Source: Euryodendron excelsum (Eukaryota; Streptophyta; Magnoliopsida; Ericales; Pentaphylacaceae). Taken from it: a stretch of 64,000 bases of DNA. This document shows positions 12,187-24,300 of the stretch, piece after piece; position 1 is the stretch's first letter, and every line of letters begins with the position of its first letter. A program made the position numbers and the translations under genes. The notes beneath the pieces are model-generated. The model was not told the origin of the DNA. It saw only the letters and a program-made list of their open reading frames with translations, and did not search any database. The stretch is taken from the NCBI GenBank assembly GCA_033060915.1, contig CM065394.1, positions 18,444,501 to 18,508,500 of the forward strand, given 5' to 3'.

Positions 12187-12226
12187 TTTGTTAGGGACTA
12201 GCAAAATCTTAGTTAGAAAGTATGAT
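12187..12226 (+). other. Decayed polypurine tract region of Athila-like element
   Basis: TTGTTAGGGACTAGCAAAA precedes the 3' LTR, as in many plant elements where this phrase leads into a G-rich polypurine tract. Here the tract has decayed to TTAGTTAGAAAGTATGAT. It would prime plus-strand DNA synthesis. Confidence 0.5.
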
Positions 12227-14001
12227 TGTACTCTAAAAAGTGCAATTAGAGTATCTAATTGTAAATTATTATTAGTACTTATTTATATATTATTTATCAT
12301 TTTTAATATAATTTTAGTATTTTTATATTTTTTTTTATGTCTTATACAGATTTGAAACTAAAACTAAGCCAAATGAAGCTGACAAGCACACAGATAATTG
12401 TTCAGGTGTTATTTTGATGTATTATGTTGTATTATATTTATATATAAATTAGTGGTATAATTTTATATACATTTATAAATTAGTGTTATAATATTATAAA
12501 TATATATAAGTTAGTGGTGTAATTAAAAATATATATAATAATAAAAAAAGAAAAAAAGAAAAAAAATTTCTTTTCATTTCCTATAAATAGGAGAGCTATG
12601 GAAAGGAGGAATGGAGCTTGAGAAGAGAGTTAGAGAGAGTCCAAAGAAGAGGAAGTTCAAAGCTAGGGAGCTCCACATTCAGTTGTTTCATTTTCATATA
12701 TAGATTTTCAGTTAGTTTGTTAGTGTTTTTCAGTCAGCTTTCAATTTTTTCTGTACTATTATTTTGCTATACTAAACATTTTTATTTATGAAGTTATTTT
12801 CTTTCAAATTATGTCTTTTAATTATCATGAGTAGCTAGTTTTATTCATGAAACTAATTGTAAAGATCACGTGACGGTATTGAGATGATCAATTAAGGTTT
12901 GCCTTTCCATTCTAAATTTATTCGAAAACTTAGAGTTTTTGCACACGTTCAGTATGTTGCATGCTTGGGCACGGGCACGTTTATTTTATGCACGAAATGA
13001 TTTTATATTTTATTTTATAAACAAGTTTAAGTTCAGGAGTATCGTAATTAATATAGGAGTAGTGTAAAGAAAAATAAATGCTAGTTTACTTATCATTGTT
13101 CAGAGACTTGTATATTTTATACACGTCCTTGTTCTAGTATGTTTTTATGTCCAAACTTTTGGTAGGGACCTAAGGCTCTTAATCTTAATATGGAATGGAT
13201 TGCTTTTATATTCTTGGTAATTAAAATCTAGATCCTTTTGAAAACTTAGACTTTTAATTATGTTTGTAATACTTTTTGCCTTGACAAAGCAACCGGTATA
13301 TGCAAATTGATGGTGAGGGTCTTTGATTATAATTTAATAAGTATTTAGCCTAGAACTTTTGAAAACAAGTGCCTTTAATTATGCTTGTACACTTATACTC
13401 TGACAAAGCATTACTTAGTGTTTATAAGTCGATAGTAATGGTTAATGATTTTAACGTAATATTCTAGTATTTGGTCATCTTTGAATATTCTCATCTTTTG
13501 ATTTATGAGCCTCAAGGTGGCCAAACGATTAACAGATGGCAAATCTATATTGATCAACCCCAAGAAAGTCACGTGATCGGGTCAATTGGATCTAAGGCTA
13601 TTTTTAATCTATTCCTTTTTGCAAGTTTAACAACCATCAAATCTCTCAAAGACAAATATTTTTCCTTTGGATACTATTTCTGTAATTTTTGTCCAACTCT
13701 CGTCAGCAAGAGGTGAAATTCAAACCAATTGGCTTAGGTTCCAACTTAAGCCATCTGTGATGCTTCTGTGTGTAGCATGGGTTAGTTGGTATCTAACCCA
13801 TTACTAAGGTTGAATTCTGGCACCCACCATCGGCAACTGTGAAATTTTACATAATTTAGAACTTCGTTCCCTATGAATCGATCCCATTCTTACCGAGTTA
13901 TGTTAATTGCTACTTCACCACACTTGCACTTGAGTGTTTATATTCTCATAATCTGGGCATAGATATTAAATTTTTGACACCGTGATTAGGAAAGAGAAGC
14001 A
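12227..14001 (+). repeat. 3' LTR of Athila-like element
   Basis: Starts TGTACTCTAAAA and ends AAGCA, directly before the TSD. TATA box at 12582-12589. It contains a 13471-13716 ORF colinear with the one in the 5' LTR. It has fewer U3 repeats than the 5' LTR. Confidence 0.9.
12582..12589 (+). promoter_or_regulatory. TATA box of Athila 3' LTR
   Basis: TATAAATA in the same context as the 5' LTR copy. From here it could drive read-through transcription into the adjacent copia element. Confidence 0.6.
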
Positions 14002-14006
14002 CTTAT
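14002..14006. repeat. Target site duplication (right), Athila-like element
   Basis: CTTAT immediately after the CA of the 3' LTR; identical to 1614-1618. Confidence 0.88.
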
Positions 14007-14094
14007 CAATAACATAAGGACCTACCTTTTTTTTTTAGTTAGTTAGAAATCCACCCTCACACAACTCATTTTAAAAGAAAACCAAAACTATATG

Positions 14095-14099
14095 TGATG
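14095..14099. repeat. Target site duplication (left), copia element
   Basis: TGATG, identical to 19948-19952. Confidence 0.88.
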
Positions 14100-14513
14100 T
14101 GTTGCGTATGGATGACTTCATCAAAATGGATCAATTTGTGGCAATGACCGCAATCACTCAAGACTTCTTCACGAAGTATAGTCAAAGACTTGATCAGCCA
14201 ATTGCATTAAATGATACTGTCTCAACTCACAGGCTTCAAATCATTATAAATAAGTGCTCAGACAATGGTTTAAGACAACAAAAAAATTGAGAGAAAATAG
14301 AATGAAGTGAAGTATAGGTAAATCCTCAAATATCATATTGTATTCTATTTGGTCCTGTACTATCAATAAAGTCCTGGGTGATCTAGAAGATCTATTCCTA
14401 ATTATTCCAGAAGAACTAATATGATAAATATTTGATAGTTTCTGAAGAACTCTTCACCATACTTTGCGTTGAGTTATTTTATCTACCTTATATTCTTTTA
14501 TAACATACTATCA
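14100..14513 (+). repeat. 5' LTR of copia element
   Basis: About 414 bases, TG...CA, with TATAAATA at 14245-14252. The following bases (ACACAATACTCTTAGTGC) would be the primer-binding site but match the usual initiator-tRNA-Met site poorly. Confidence 0.85.
14245..14252 (+). promoter_or_regulatory. TATA box of copia 5' LTR
   Basis: TATAAATA, conserved at 19656-19663 in the other LTR. Confidence 0.6.
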
Positions 14514-14750
14514 ACACAATACTCTTAGTGCACACATACGTATATGTCTCAGAACTTTTAATGCTTGATGACTTCTACAAAGTGTAAGATTTTTAAAAGG
14601 TAATGATTATTTAATATTCATGTTGACATGTTTTTTTGTTTTGAGTAATGTCTATTTTATTATTTTAAGTGGCCTGAATATATTTGTAGTCTTAATAATA
14701 TTGTCTTGATTAAATTTTATTGTTTTGTAAGTATAGCATTCTGAAAATGG

Positions 14751-15660
14751 TGAATCTTACAAAATTAGAATTCGTGCCCTTAACGTTTCTAGTGATAACT
14801 ATTTATTATGGATCCTTGATGTTGAGATCCATCTAGTTACGAAAGAATTTAAGCAAACAATAACTAAGAAGAATAACGCATCCCAATAGGATCGAGTTAA
14901 AGCAATTATTTTTCTTTATCATCATCTTCATAAAGAATTAAAATTTGAGTACCTCACGGTAAAAGATCCATTGACATTATGGAAAATTTTAAATGAGAGA
15001 TACGAACATCAGAAGACTGTAATCCTCCCAAGAGCCTAATTTGATTGGATGCACCTGAGATTGCAAGATTTTAAAATAGTTACTGAGTATAACTTTGTGT
15101 TGTTTAAAATTAGCTGACAATTAAAGATATATGAGAAAATTATTACTGATGAAGACATGTTGAAAAAAACATTTTTCACATTTCATACCTCGAATGTGCT
15201 CCTGCAACAACAATATCGAGAGCATAGATTTAAAAATATTCTGAATTAATATCATGTATTTTTATGGCTGAGCAAAATAATGAGTTGCTAATGAAAAATC
15301 ATCAGTCCCCATCTACTAGTTCTGCTTCATTCCTTGAAGTAAATGCAATCTCATTTGATGATCGTGGATGCGGACGTGGTTGTGGTTGTGGCAAGATAGT
15401 TTTCGAACTCGTGAGAATTATCGTAGATGCAACACTTCACACCATACCACCAATAGTGAAACAACTTTGAAGTAAAGCAAGAAAAAGAGAAAGGTTTACA
15501 TAATAAACTTCCCAAGAATTATGAAGATACTTGTTATAGATGTTGAATGAAAGGACATTGGTCACGTACCTATTGTACGCCCAAACATTTAAGAGAACTT
15601 TACCAAGCCTCAATTAAAGATAAAGAAAAAATGCAGAAATACATTTTATGGATTTTGATG
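14751..15660 (+). pseudogene. gag: Copia gag (UBN2-type), disrupted
   Basis: Starts with ATGGTGAATCTTACAAAATT. Conserved gag phrases are spread over several frames: an N-terminal LTKLEF block, YLTVKDP near 14950, a KTVILPR segment near 15015 and AEQNNELLMKNH at 15267. The nucleocapsid knuckle near 15534 reads CYRC, a stop, then MKGHWSRTYC. The third cysteine is displaced, so the zinc finger is destroyed as well as interrupted. Frameshifts and at least four stops make it a pseudogene. Gag normally forms the particle and binds RNA. Confidence 0.75.
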
Positions 15661-15779
15661 GCCCAGTTGATATTACTCATCTGGATGTTTCAAATTTTTT
15701 TGAAGATGCTAGTGGAAAAATAGACCATTTAATTGGTGATGGGGATATCCACACTAACTAATGTTATTTTTCAGTTTAT

Positions 15780-18700
15780 TTAGTTTATTATACATCTTTT
15801 GTGTATAGTTGTATGGATCGTACTAACGTGTTGATTGTTTCTAAAATGAATGGTGAAGGCGCATGTCTAGTAGACAGTGAAACAACACACAATTCTTTAA
15901 AAAAAAATATTTTTCATACTTGATATTACTTAAAGCTAATGTCAAGACAATATCTGGCACAATAAAATTGATTGAAGGCTCTAGAAGGGCCAATATAATA
16001 TTGCCAAGAGGAATAAAGCTATATATTGATGATGCATTATACTCTACTAAATTTGCAAGGAATCTAATTAGTTTTAAAGATATACGACATAATGGATATC
16101 ATATTGAGACGACAAATGAAGATAATGTAGAACAACTTTACATTATTTCGTATATTTTAGGAAAGAATTATATATCAAAGAAACTTGCTGTATTGTCTTA
16201 TGGATTATATTATACTACTATAAAAATTGAGCAATCACCTATAGTGATGGACCAGAAGTGTTTTGACTTAAAAATTTTTATATTATGGCATGATCGTTTG
16301 AGTCATCCAGGGTCAATAATGATGCGTTGAATTATTGAGAACTCACATGGACATTCGCTAAAGGGCCAAAAGATTCTTTTGTCAAATGATTGTACATGTG
16401 TTACTTGTTCACAAGTAAAATTAATTGTCAAACCATCTCCTTCAAAGGTAATAGTTGAGTCTCCATTATTTTTATAAATAATTCAAGGGAATATTTGTAG
16501 GCCAATACATCCTGAATGTGGACAATTTCATTATTTTATGATTTTAATAGATGCATCCACACGGTGGTCACATATATGTTTACTTTCTACTTGTAATATT
16601 GCTTTTACTAGATTTCTTACCCAAATTATTTGATTACAGCCACAGTTTTCAGATTACCCTATTAAGCCAATATGACTAGATAATGCTAGAGAATTTATAT
16701 CTCAAAGCCTTTGATAATTATTGCATGTCAAGAGGGATTGATGTTGAACACCTAATTGCTCATGCACATTCACAAAATAGTTTATAAAACGGCTTTAGTT
16801 AATTGTTTGACATTTACTTATGAAAATAAAATTACTTATTTTTGCATGGGGACATACTATATTGCATGCTACATCATTAGTTCGCATCCGACCAACTGCT
16901 TATCATCAGTACTCACCATTACAACTTATCATTGGTCAAGAACTAAATATTTCTCACTTACGAGTTTTTGGTTGTGCTGTGTATGTTCCAATTTCACCCT
17001 CACAGAGTACTAAAACAGGTCCCCAGCGTCAACTTAGAATTTATGTTGTTTTTTATTCTCCATCTATTATTAGATATCTGGAACCTGAACAGGTGATGTC
17101 TTCAAGGCACATTTTGCAGATAATCATTTTGATGAGTTAATCTTCCCACCATTAAGGGAGAAAAGATGCAATTACAAAAACAATGAAAGATCAGTTGGAA
17201 TATTTCAAATATGTCTCATATTGATCCTCGAACAAGTCAATATAAGTAAAAAATTCACAAAATCATTCATTTATAGAAAATTGCAAATCAATTACTTGAT
17301 GTATTCACTAACACAAAGAAAGTGACAAAATCACATGTACCAACTACTAATACTCTAGCACGTATTGATGTCCTTATAAGATAATCTATTAGTATAGCAG
17401 CAAATGAATCTAAAGTGCGCTTGAAGTGTGGGAGGCATACTGGTGTAAAAGACACTATTCTCAGAAAAAGAAAGACACAAGGGAAAATGTATAAGTAAGT
17501 TAGTGCTCCTGAAGAGAATACAATATCTAAACTTCCTGAAGAAGAGAATCCTAAAAAAGAATCCCTATAAGATAAACCTCCTGAAGAGATATCTCCTACA
17601 AATAAAATAGTACTTGAAATAATGAGATCTCAATAAGTTATATGAATATAGGAGGAAGCTAGAATAGAAATAAGATGGTTGTCGATAATGTATTTTCATT
17701 TAAAGTGACTCTTGATATTACCAAAAGTAATGAAGAAACTAAACCACAGACAATCAATGAATGTCAATAAAAAAATGATTGGCCAAAATGAAAAGATGCT
17801 ATCAAATTATAATTAAAATCTTTAGCACAATGTAAAGTATTTGGACCTGTAGTTCAAACATCTGAAGATGTAAAACTAGTTCGTTATAAATAGGTATTCG
17901 TAAGAAAGCGAACTGAGAAAAATAAAATAGTCCAATATAAAGTATGACTCATCGTACAAGGTTTCTCACAGAGACCATGTATTGATTATGATGAGACTTA
18001 CTCTTTGTAATGGATGCAATTACATTCAGATTCTTGATTAGCTTGGCAATCTCTAAAGGATTGAATATGCATTTAATGGACTTAGTGACAGCCTACTTAT
18101 ATGAAGAGTTAGAAAATGACATATATATATTAAAATACTAGAAGTTTAAAATTCCTAAAGCATACATCTCAAAATCCCATAGTTTATATTCTATTAAGCT
18201 TCATCAGTCTTTATATAGGTTAAAACAATCTGATCGCATGTGGTACAATCATTTAATTGAATATCTCTTAAAAGAAGGATATGTGAACGACATAATTTGT
18301 CCATATGTTTTCATTAAGAAATCAAAATCCGGATTTATTGTCATTGAAGTTTATGTTAACGATTTGAATATTATCGGAACTCCTGAAGAGATTACTAAAA
18401 CTGTTAATTATTTGAAAAAGGACTTTGAAATAAAAGATCTTGGGAAATCAAAGTTTTGTCTTGGAATACAAATTAAGCACTTATCAAATAGAATTCTTGT
18501 CCATCAATTAGCATATGCTGAAAAGGTTTTAAAGTAGTTTTATATGAACAAAGCTCATCCATTAAGTTCTCCAATGGTTTTCATTCATTAAATGTGTAGA
18601 AAAATCATTTTCGTTATTAAAAAGATGATGAAAAACTTCTTGGTCCTAAAGTGCCATATCTTAGTGCTATCAGTGCTCTTATATATCTTGCAAATTGTGC

Positions 18701-19353
18701 AAGACCTGATATAGCATTCTCTGTCAACTTATTGGCAAGATATAGTTCTGCGCCAACACAAAGACATTGGAAATGAATTAAGCATATAATGTGTTACCTA
18801 CGATGAACAACTTATATAGGCTTATTTTATTCAAAAGAGTCACAACCTGAATTAATTGGCTATGCAAACGCTAGCTACGTTTCTAATCTACATAAAGCTC
18901 GGTCTTAAACTAAGTATGTGTTTACTTATAATAACACTACTATATACTAGTGACTTGTGAAGCAAACATTGACTGCAAATTCTTTAAATCATGCTGAGAT
19001 AATTGCAATTCATAAAGCAAGCCGAGAGTGCATCTAGCTAAGATTTGTGATTCAACATATTCAAAAAGGTTGCGGATTATCTACAAGCAAAGATACCTCG
19101 ACGATATTATATGTAGATAATGCCGCGTGTATTGCATAGATTAAAGGAAGTTATATAAAAGGTGACAGAACGAAGCATATTTCTCCAAAGTTTTTTTCAT
19201 ACACATGATCTCCAAAAAAGCAGTGATATTGATATTCAGCAAATACGTTTGAGTGATAATCTGGTAGACTTATTTACTAAAGCACTACCAGCTGCAACAT
19301 TTAAGAAACTTGTGCATGGCATTGGTATACGCCGTCAGAGAAATCTTTTATGA
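15780..19353 (+). pseudogene. pol: Copia pol: protease, integrase, reverse transcriptase, RNase H (disrupted)
   Basis: The protease motif is at about 15864-15890 (CLVDSETTHNS). The pre-integrase segment is at 15920-16330, ending WHDRLSHPGSIMMR. Integrase core traces are at 16480-17150 (LIDASTRWSH, LDNAREF, ILHATSLVRIRPTAYH). RT is at about 17790-18600, with the active site YVND at 18352-18363 in place of YVDD. RNase H is at about 18840-19353: the first catalytic Asp (usual YADA) is Asn at 18867-18869, while VDNAACIA near 19110 keeps its Asp. The C-terminus NLVDLFTKALP...LVHGIGIRR is well preserved. Many stops and frameshifts are present, so this is a dead copy. Confidence 0.85.
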
Positions 19354-19497
19354 AGCAAACAAGTTTTTATTAAATAGGGGGAGTTAAGCACTGTACTTTT
19401 TTTTTGTTGCTAAGGTTTTTTTCCACTGAGTTTTCTTAGCAAAGTTTAAATGAGACAGTTTTAACATACCCATATATATATATATATTGTAGTCATC

Positions 19498-19507
19498 CAA
19501 GGGGGTT
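19498..19507 (+). other. Polypurine tract of copia element
   Basis: CCAAGGGGGTT directly upstream of the 3' LTR, the expected plus-strand primer. Confidence 0.7.
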
Positions 19508-19947
19508 TGTTGCGTATGGATGACTTTATCAAAATGGATCAATTTGTGGCAACGACAGTAATCACTTAAGACTTCCTCATGAAGTATAGCAAAAGACTTG
19601 ATCAGTAATCCAATTGTGTTAATGATACTGCTTCAACTCATCGGATTCAAATTATTATAAATAGGAGTTCAGGCAATGGTTTGAGACACAACAAAAAATA
19701 GAGAGAAAATAGAAAGGGGAAAGTAGAGAAAAAATAAAAGGAAGTGAAGCATAGGTAAATCCTCAAATATCATGTTGCATTCTATTTGGTCCTGTACTAT
19801 TAATAAAATCTTAGGTGGTCTAGAAGATCTATCTTAATTGTTCTAGAAGAACTAATATGATAAATATATAGCAGTTCCTGAAGAACTCTTCACTATATTT
19901 TGTGTTAAGTTATTTTATCTTCTTTATATTCTTTTAGTTTTATACCA
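19508..19947 (+). repeat. 3' LTR of copia element
   Basis: Homologous to 14100-14513 and slightly longer because of a GAAAGTAGAGAAAAAAT-type insertion near 19715. Ends TATACCA before the TSD. TATA box at 19656-19663. Confidence 0.85.
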
Positions 19948-19952
19948 TGATG
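19948..19952. repeat. Target site duplication (right), copia element
   Basis: TGATG directly after the terminal CCA of the 3' LTR. Confidence 0.88.
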
Positions 19953-20030
19953 CTCTTACCAATACTTAAAAACACATTGTATAATGTGCGAAGTGAAAAG
20001 AGTTTTTCAAGAGATGGGAAATGAAAACTA

Positions 20031-20035
20031 TTAGT
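20031..20035. repeat. Target site duplication (left), non-autonomous element
   Basis: TTAGT, versus TTAGC at 34158-34162 (one mismatch). Confidence 0.65.
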
Positions 20036-21327
20036 TGTTATTCTTTATCTTGTGTGTGAATAAAAAAAATGCTAACCTTATAACAATCTATATGTAAAAA
20101 AAAACTATTAATATGTAGCAATATACAATATTCATCATAACATATGAAAACCAAGAACCGAAAACAATAAAACTTATAGTAGACGCATGCTAACTGAGAA
20201 TGTGGTAAATGTAAGACAAAACGTTTTGATCAAGGCAAGTGTGTGACACTTTATCCTTAAGACTGATTTGTACCCCACAATTGTGCTAACGGGATGAATG
20301 GGTGTCTATCTCCTAAGATACAATGATCAATAGCTACGAAGAAGAAGCACTGCACTCTTCATGCTTGATGAACCAAACTATGTTTGAACTCTCTCTTAAT
20401 GCAATGAAATCCCAAAAAAATAAAGTAATGTAGATGCAGTATGTGAGGGGAAGAATATAGAATTTCTGTCAAATTCAACTTTGAATTTTGACAGTCTTTT
20501 TGGAAATTTGATATAGAAACTGACAATGATTCTGTCTAGAACGAATCGAGAAGAAATGATGGCTACAGAATTTCTACTAAAATTCACTGCTTAACCGAAC
20601 CAGAATAATAATATAATCGACAGGAAAAACGTACCACTTGGACAGAAAGTTGTTGATCTCTCAGCGACTGGAACCTTTTGGCAGAACCTTGGCATCAGCA
20701 TCTGGATAGTACTCCGACAGATTTGGAAATTTATAGCATTTCTATTCTCAACAGTTTTTCAAATTTCTGGATATGCTAATTGGAGATAAAACTCTAGTAT
20801 ATATAGGAGAGGACATGCCTATTCACAAAAAGGCACCATCTAAACGCATCCCTAACACCAATGAACACTTTTGTTTAAAATTAAAAATTAAGTTTGAATT
20901 TTGGTGCAAAAAAAAAAACTAAACCAAGACCGGTTTGGTCAATCGCCCTTGAGCTCGGCCTGGCTCTTTGCGGGGGGCGGTGTGTTTAAATTGACCCATT
21001 GGTTGGGTAAGTCCTCTCCCATCCACAAAATTAGGGTGTCCCTTGGGGCCCAAACCCAACTTGAAGAAAAGGTTTTATATGCCCATCATTTGTTTCATAA
21101 GAAACCAATGTGGGACCACCCATTTCTATCAAAGTAAACCATTGTCATGTTGGTCACTTTGAGAGCAATTATCTCATTCAAATCTCTATAGATTTGAGCA
21201 AATAAATACTTGATCTTCATCTCTTCATGAAAGAGAATTCATAGCACTTTGGACCCACTTCAAAAGATGTATGGGTCCCACCTTTTATTAGGCTCAAAGT
21301 CATGGTTAAACCATAAATTTTCCAACA
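20036..21327 (-). repeat. 3' LTR of non-autonomous element
   Basis: Minus-strand TGTTGGAAAATTT start at 21327. A TATATATA element at 20798-20805 is conserved at 33620-33627 in the other copy. Plus- and minus-strand ORFs within it (20396-20587, 20901-21137) are fortuitous. Confidence 0.85.
20798..20805 (-). promoter_or_regulatory. TATA box of non-autonomous element LTR
   Basis: TATATATA about 520 bases into the LTR on the minus strand; same context at 33620-33627. Confidence 0.5.
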
Positions 21328-21340
21328 AGCCCCCACATGA
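21328..21340 (-). other. Polypurine tract of non-autonomous element
   Basis: Minus strand ATGTGGGGGCT abuts the LTR start TGTTGG. It fixes the element's orientation. Confidence 0.65.
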
Positions 21341-24300
21341 ATGAGATTGGCTGATGTAGTGCAAATGAAAATGTTGACTTAAGAGAGAGAGTACAAGTAG
21401 AAAGTTACCACGTCAAGAAATGTGGTTTTTGGTTTTGAACCTTCCCTAGTGTAATACTATCAGGTTTATTGGCTAACCAGTGAACATGATGTCTTGAATT
21501 GTTTAGCTGTTTGTATAAACTAAGATAATAGTATTCACACAATTCTTTTCCGAACACAATTTGGTTTTCATGATTGTGTTCATTTTCGCCTTGAATCATG
21601 CTTGGTAGTTTCATAAGTGTTTTAGAGAATTTAGCCTTAACAAGTCTTACAGAAGCTGCCCCTTCACACTCATATAGGTGATTTCTTATTAAGAATATCT
21701 TGCTATACTCGACTTGGATTGCCAAGATACAAGAATCATTAAAAGCATAGTTTATCCTAACATCGCTACAGATTATCACTATTTCATCATAGGATTGGGC
21801 AGTGGAACAAGTTTCTCAGTGATTTTTCCTAAGTCACACATAATTCGGTTGTCCCATTGAACTTAGATCTTGGGATCTTTAGTCAGTTAGGTTGGGTTGC
21901 CACTATTATAACTTTTAAAGTCATAGGCTTTTAAACCCATTCTCCTTGATGAAGATTTAATATATCTCTTACCAGGCCTATAGTAAGAGGATCCTTAATA
22001 TTATCCATTTACTAAAATTAATGAATGGATATTATTCAAACTGTAAGCTATCACTTGATAGTATAATGTCAATGACACATTTGTCATCACTCGCCAATAT
22101 TGATATAATTATGTGCCATTACTGTTACTGATTGTCTATCGCAATGTACACAAATAGATACCACAGGCTATGGCCACAAGGAATATCCTCTAAGTCTTAA
22201 GAAGTCACTTATAGCTTCTTCACTTGCTAGCAATAGTTTTCAATTCCATTGCGGATCTAGCTCTATGCATTTGTTTAGAGAATTTTCAAGAGCTAGTTGC
22301 ACTTTCGTGAGTAAAGACATATCCATTCCTGAATTCGGCGTCTTTAACGTCAAATATCTAGTCAACATCATGTATCCTCTCAAGTACATCTTGATATGAT
22401 ATCATACAGTGCAAGACATAGTTATGTATCTTATAATTAAGTACTCTAACTATGACCTTCTAGTGGTTTGACCTTGGGTTAAAGAACACATTTAACATTG
22501 TACTTATGTGAGACGAAGATTCACATAAAGACAAACAATGACATTAATGACTTTCATGCACTTAGTGTCTATCACATAAACATATTTGTTACATTCATGT
22601 CACATGAATCCATTTGACGTGTCTCCACTGTCAAAACTTCTCATTGTTTTAGAATTCGTCTAGGTCTATATAGGGACTCAACGAAATTGTATACCTTTTC
22701 CTTGTTACACGAGACTAAAGACCTTGTTCGTTAATCCATAAAGTTATACTTATTGAATCACCATTCAAGGATGATATCTCTCAAGTCAATTGATTCATCA
22801 GTTATTATCTTCCTCTTGAAAATCCACCAGCATCTTGAAGATCCACCAGCATCATAATAGTTTTCACTGAGTGAAAACTTCATTAGGTTCCAAGTGTGAT
22901 TTATCTTGAATCAATTCAAGAAGGCCTTTTTCTGGAGAACGGTTACTGAGATAATAGAAGCCTTTAAAATCTGAGGCACTGTGTTCTAACACTACATGTT
23001 AGGACACCTAAATTGAACACCCATTGATATTCTTGCTTTTTATTCTATCTAGAATACTTTTTGATCCCTTCATCCATAGACTCTAGGTCTTGGTATGTTG
23101 CCAAATCTGACATTCTTTAAAAAGAATTAGATTCATGTGCAAGTTCACAAGTCCATTCTTAAAGAATGACACTCTTCTAGATTAATAAATTGTTAAGAAT
23201 ATCAGAACTTTTAAACTAGTATATAAAGCACTCATATGCACTACTTAAGTTTACGCAATTCCAATTTAAACCTTTAAGGAATAGGACTAACCACCTTATC
23301 CAAACACCTCTACAAATATTTAAGAATTTAAGGTAAGGTCCACGACCTATCCATAATGTATAAGGTGGTTTACTAGGTGTTTCGTGGGGTATCTTAGTGA
23401 GAACAAAAGTTATGAAACATTTATGGATTAACCAGAACTACTCAACATAATAATTATCATCTCTTTGAGAGTTAGATATCAATTTTTCAGCAACTCCGAT
23501 TTGCTGTACTGAATAAGGTGTTGTAAATTTGGTGAGTACTAACTTAAGCACCTAGTGCTTCATTTTCACCATCGCTATCACCTTGCTTTTCTACTACATT
23601 GGTTCTCAATCTCTTTTAGAAATTGTATAAATATTTCATGCATTCTTTACTAAAAGTAAAGATCTACTTTTATCTTCTTTAGTTTGAACATTTTCATATT
23701 AGAAGAATTTATAGTCTATACTACTACTAAAAGACGTGAGTCAAACCATAAATGACATGAAAGAACATATACACAATTAGTGCTAAAACAAGTTATTTAT
23801 TTTCTTTAACACACAAACCAACACATTATACATACATCACGACACATAATATAATATTTGGTTACAAGGATACTAGAGTATTCCACACACTAGCACAATA
23901 CACAACGATATGCTAAATCACAACTAAACATGGAACTAAAAATATGAAGACGGATATGAATCCGTTGAAGATCTTTTAACCACATCATGAACGCTCTTCC
24001 TGGCATTTTCTAGAATGCGCAGTTGGCTGATAGGAGATTCCACCTCGTGTAAACCCTAATTTGTGCCAGTAGGGTGTGAGGATAACCACATCTTCTTCAA
24101 GTAAGCCGGACAAGGTACACTCTTTTGAGTGGTGCTTCAGATGATCTGACCCTTTCCATAAATGGATCGACTTAGTCCAACAGCTGTCCTTGGCAAAACA
24201 GGTTGCACTGATTTAGGAGGAACTTCATCTCGGCCGTTGATGTGAAACTTCACTTCAACCTTGCAAATAGGCGGATCTTCATCTTTGGGACTCCCAACCC

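Larger units (their letters stand above)
9891..12226 (+). other. Post-pol region of Athila-like element; no env-like ORF left
   Basis: Between the end of integrase and the 3' LTR there are 2.3 kb of mostly AT-rich DNA. Athila-group elements often carry an env-like ORF here. The ORFs present (for example 10808-11041, 11570-11932 and 11162-11482 on the minus strand) are F/Y/I/L-rich strings without recognisable motifs, and I do not call them genes. A 39-base poly(G) run lies at 10036-10074. Confidence 0.6.
1619..14001 (+). mobile_element. Ty3/gypsy LTR retrotransposon, Athila-like, complete structure but inactive
   Basis: Two direct LTRs (1619-3462 and 12227-14001) begin TG and end CA and are flanked by identical 5-bp repeats CTTAT (1614-1618 and 14002-14006). 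Between them lie gag, protease, RT, RNase H and integrase remnants in Ty3/gypsy order, then about 2.3 kb without pol where Athila elements carry an env-like ORF. Total length (12.4 kb), LTR length (1.8 kb) and the wording of the gag and pol motifs fit the Athila group. All coding regions carry many stops and frameshifts. In one hand-aligned 60-base LTR stretch I count about 8 differences, so the insertion is old. Confidence 0.88.
14100..19947 (+). mobile_element. Ty1/copia LTR retrotransposon, complete structure but inactive
   Basis: Direct LTRs at 14100-14513 and 19508-19947 both start TGTTGCGTATGGATGAC. TSDs TGATG lie at 14095-14099 and 19948-19952. Order inside is gag, protease, integrase, RT, RNase H, which is the Ty1/copia order with integrase before RT. 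A polypurine tract (CCAAGGGGG) directly precedes the 3' LTR. Total length is 5.85 kb. Coding is broken by many stops and frameshifts and two catalytic Asp residues are changed to Asn. I do not assign a lineage name. Confidence 0.9.
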
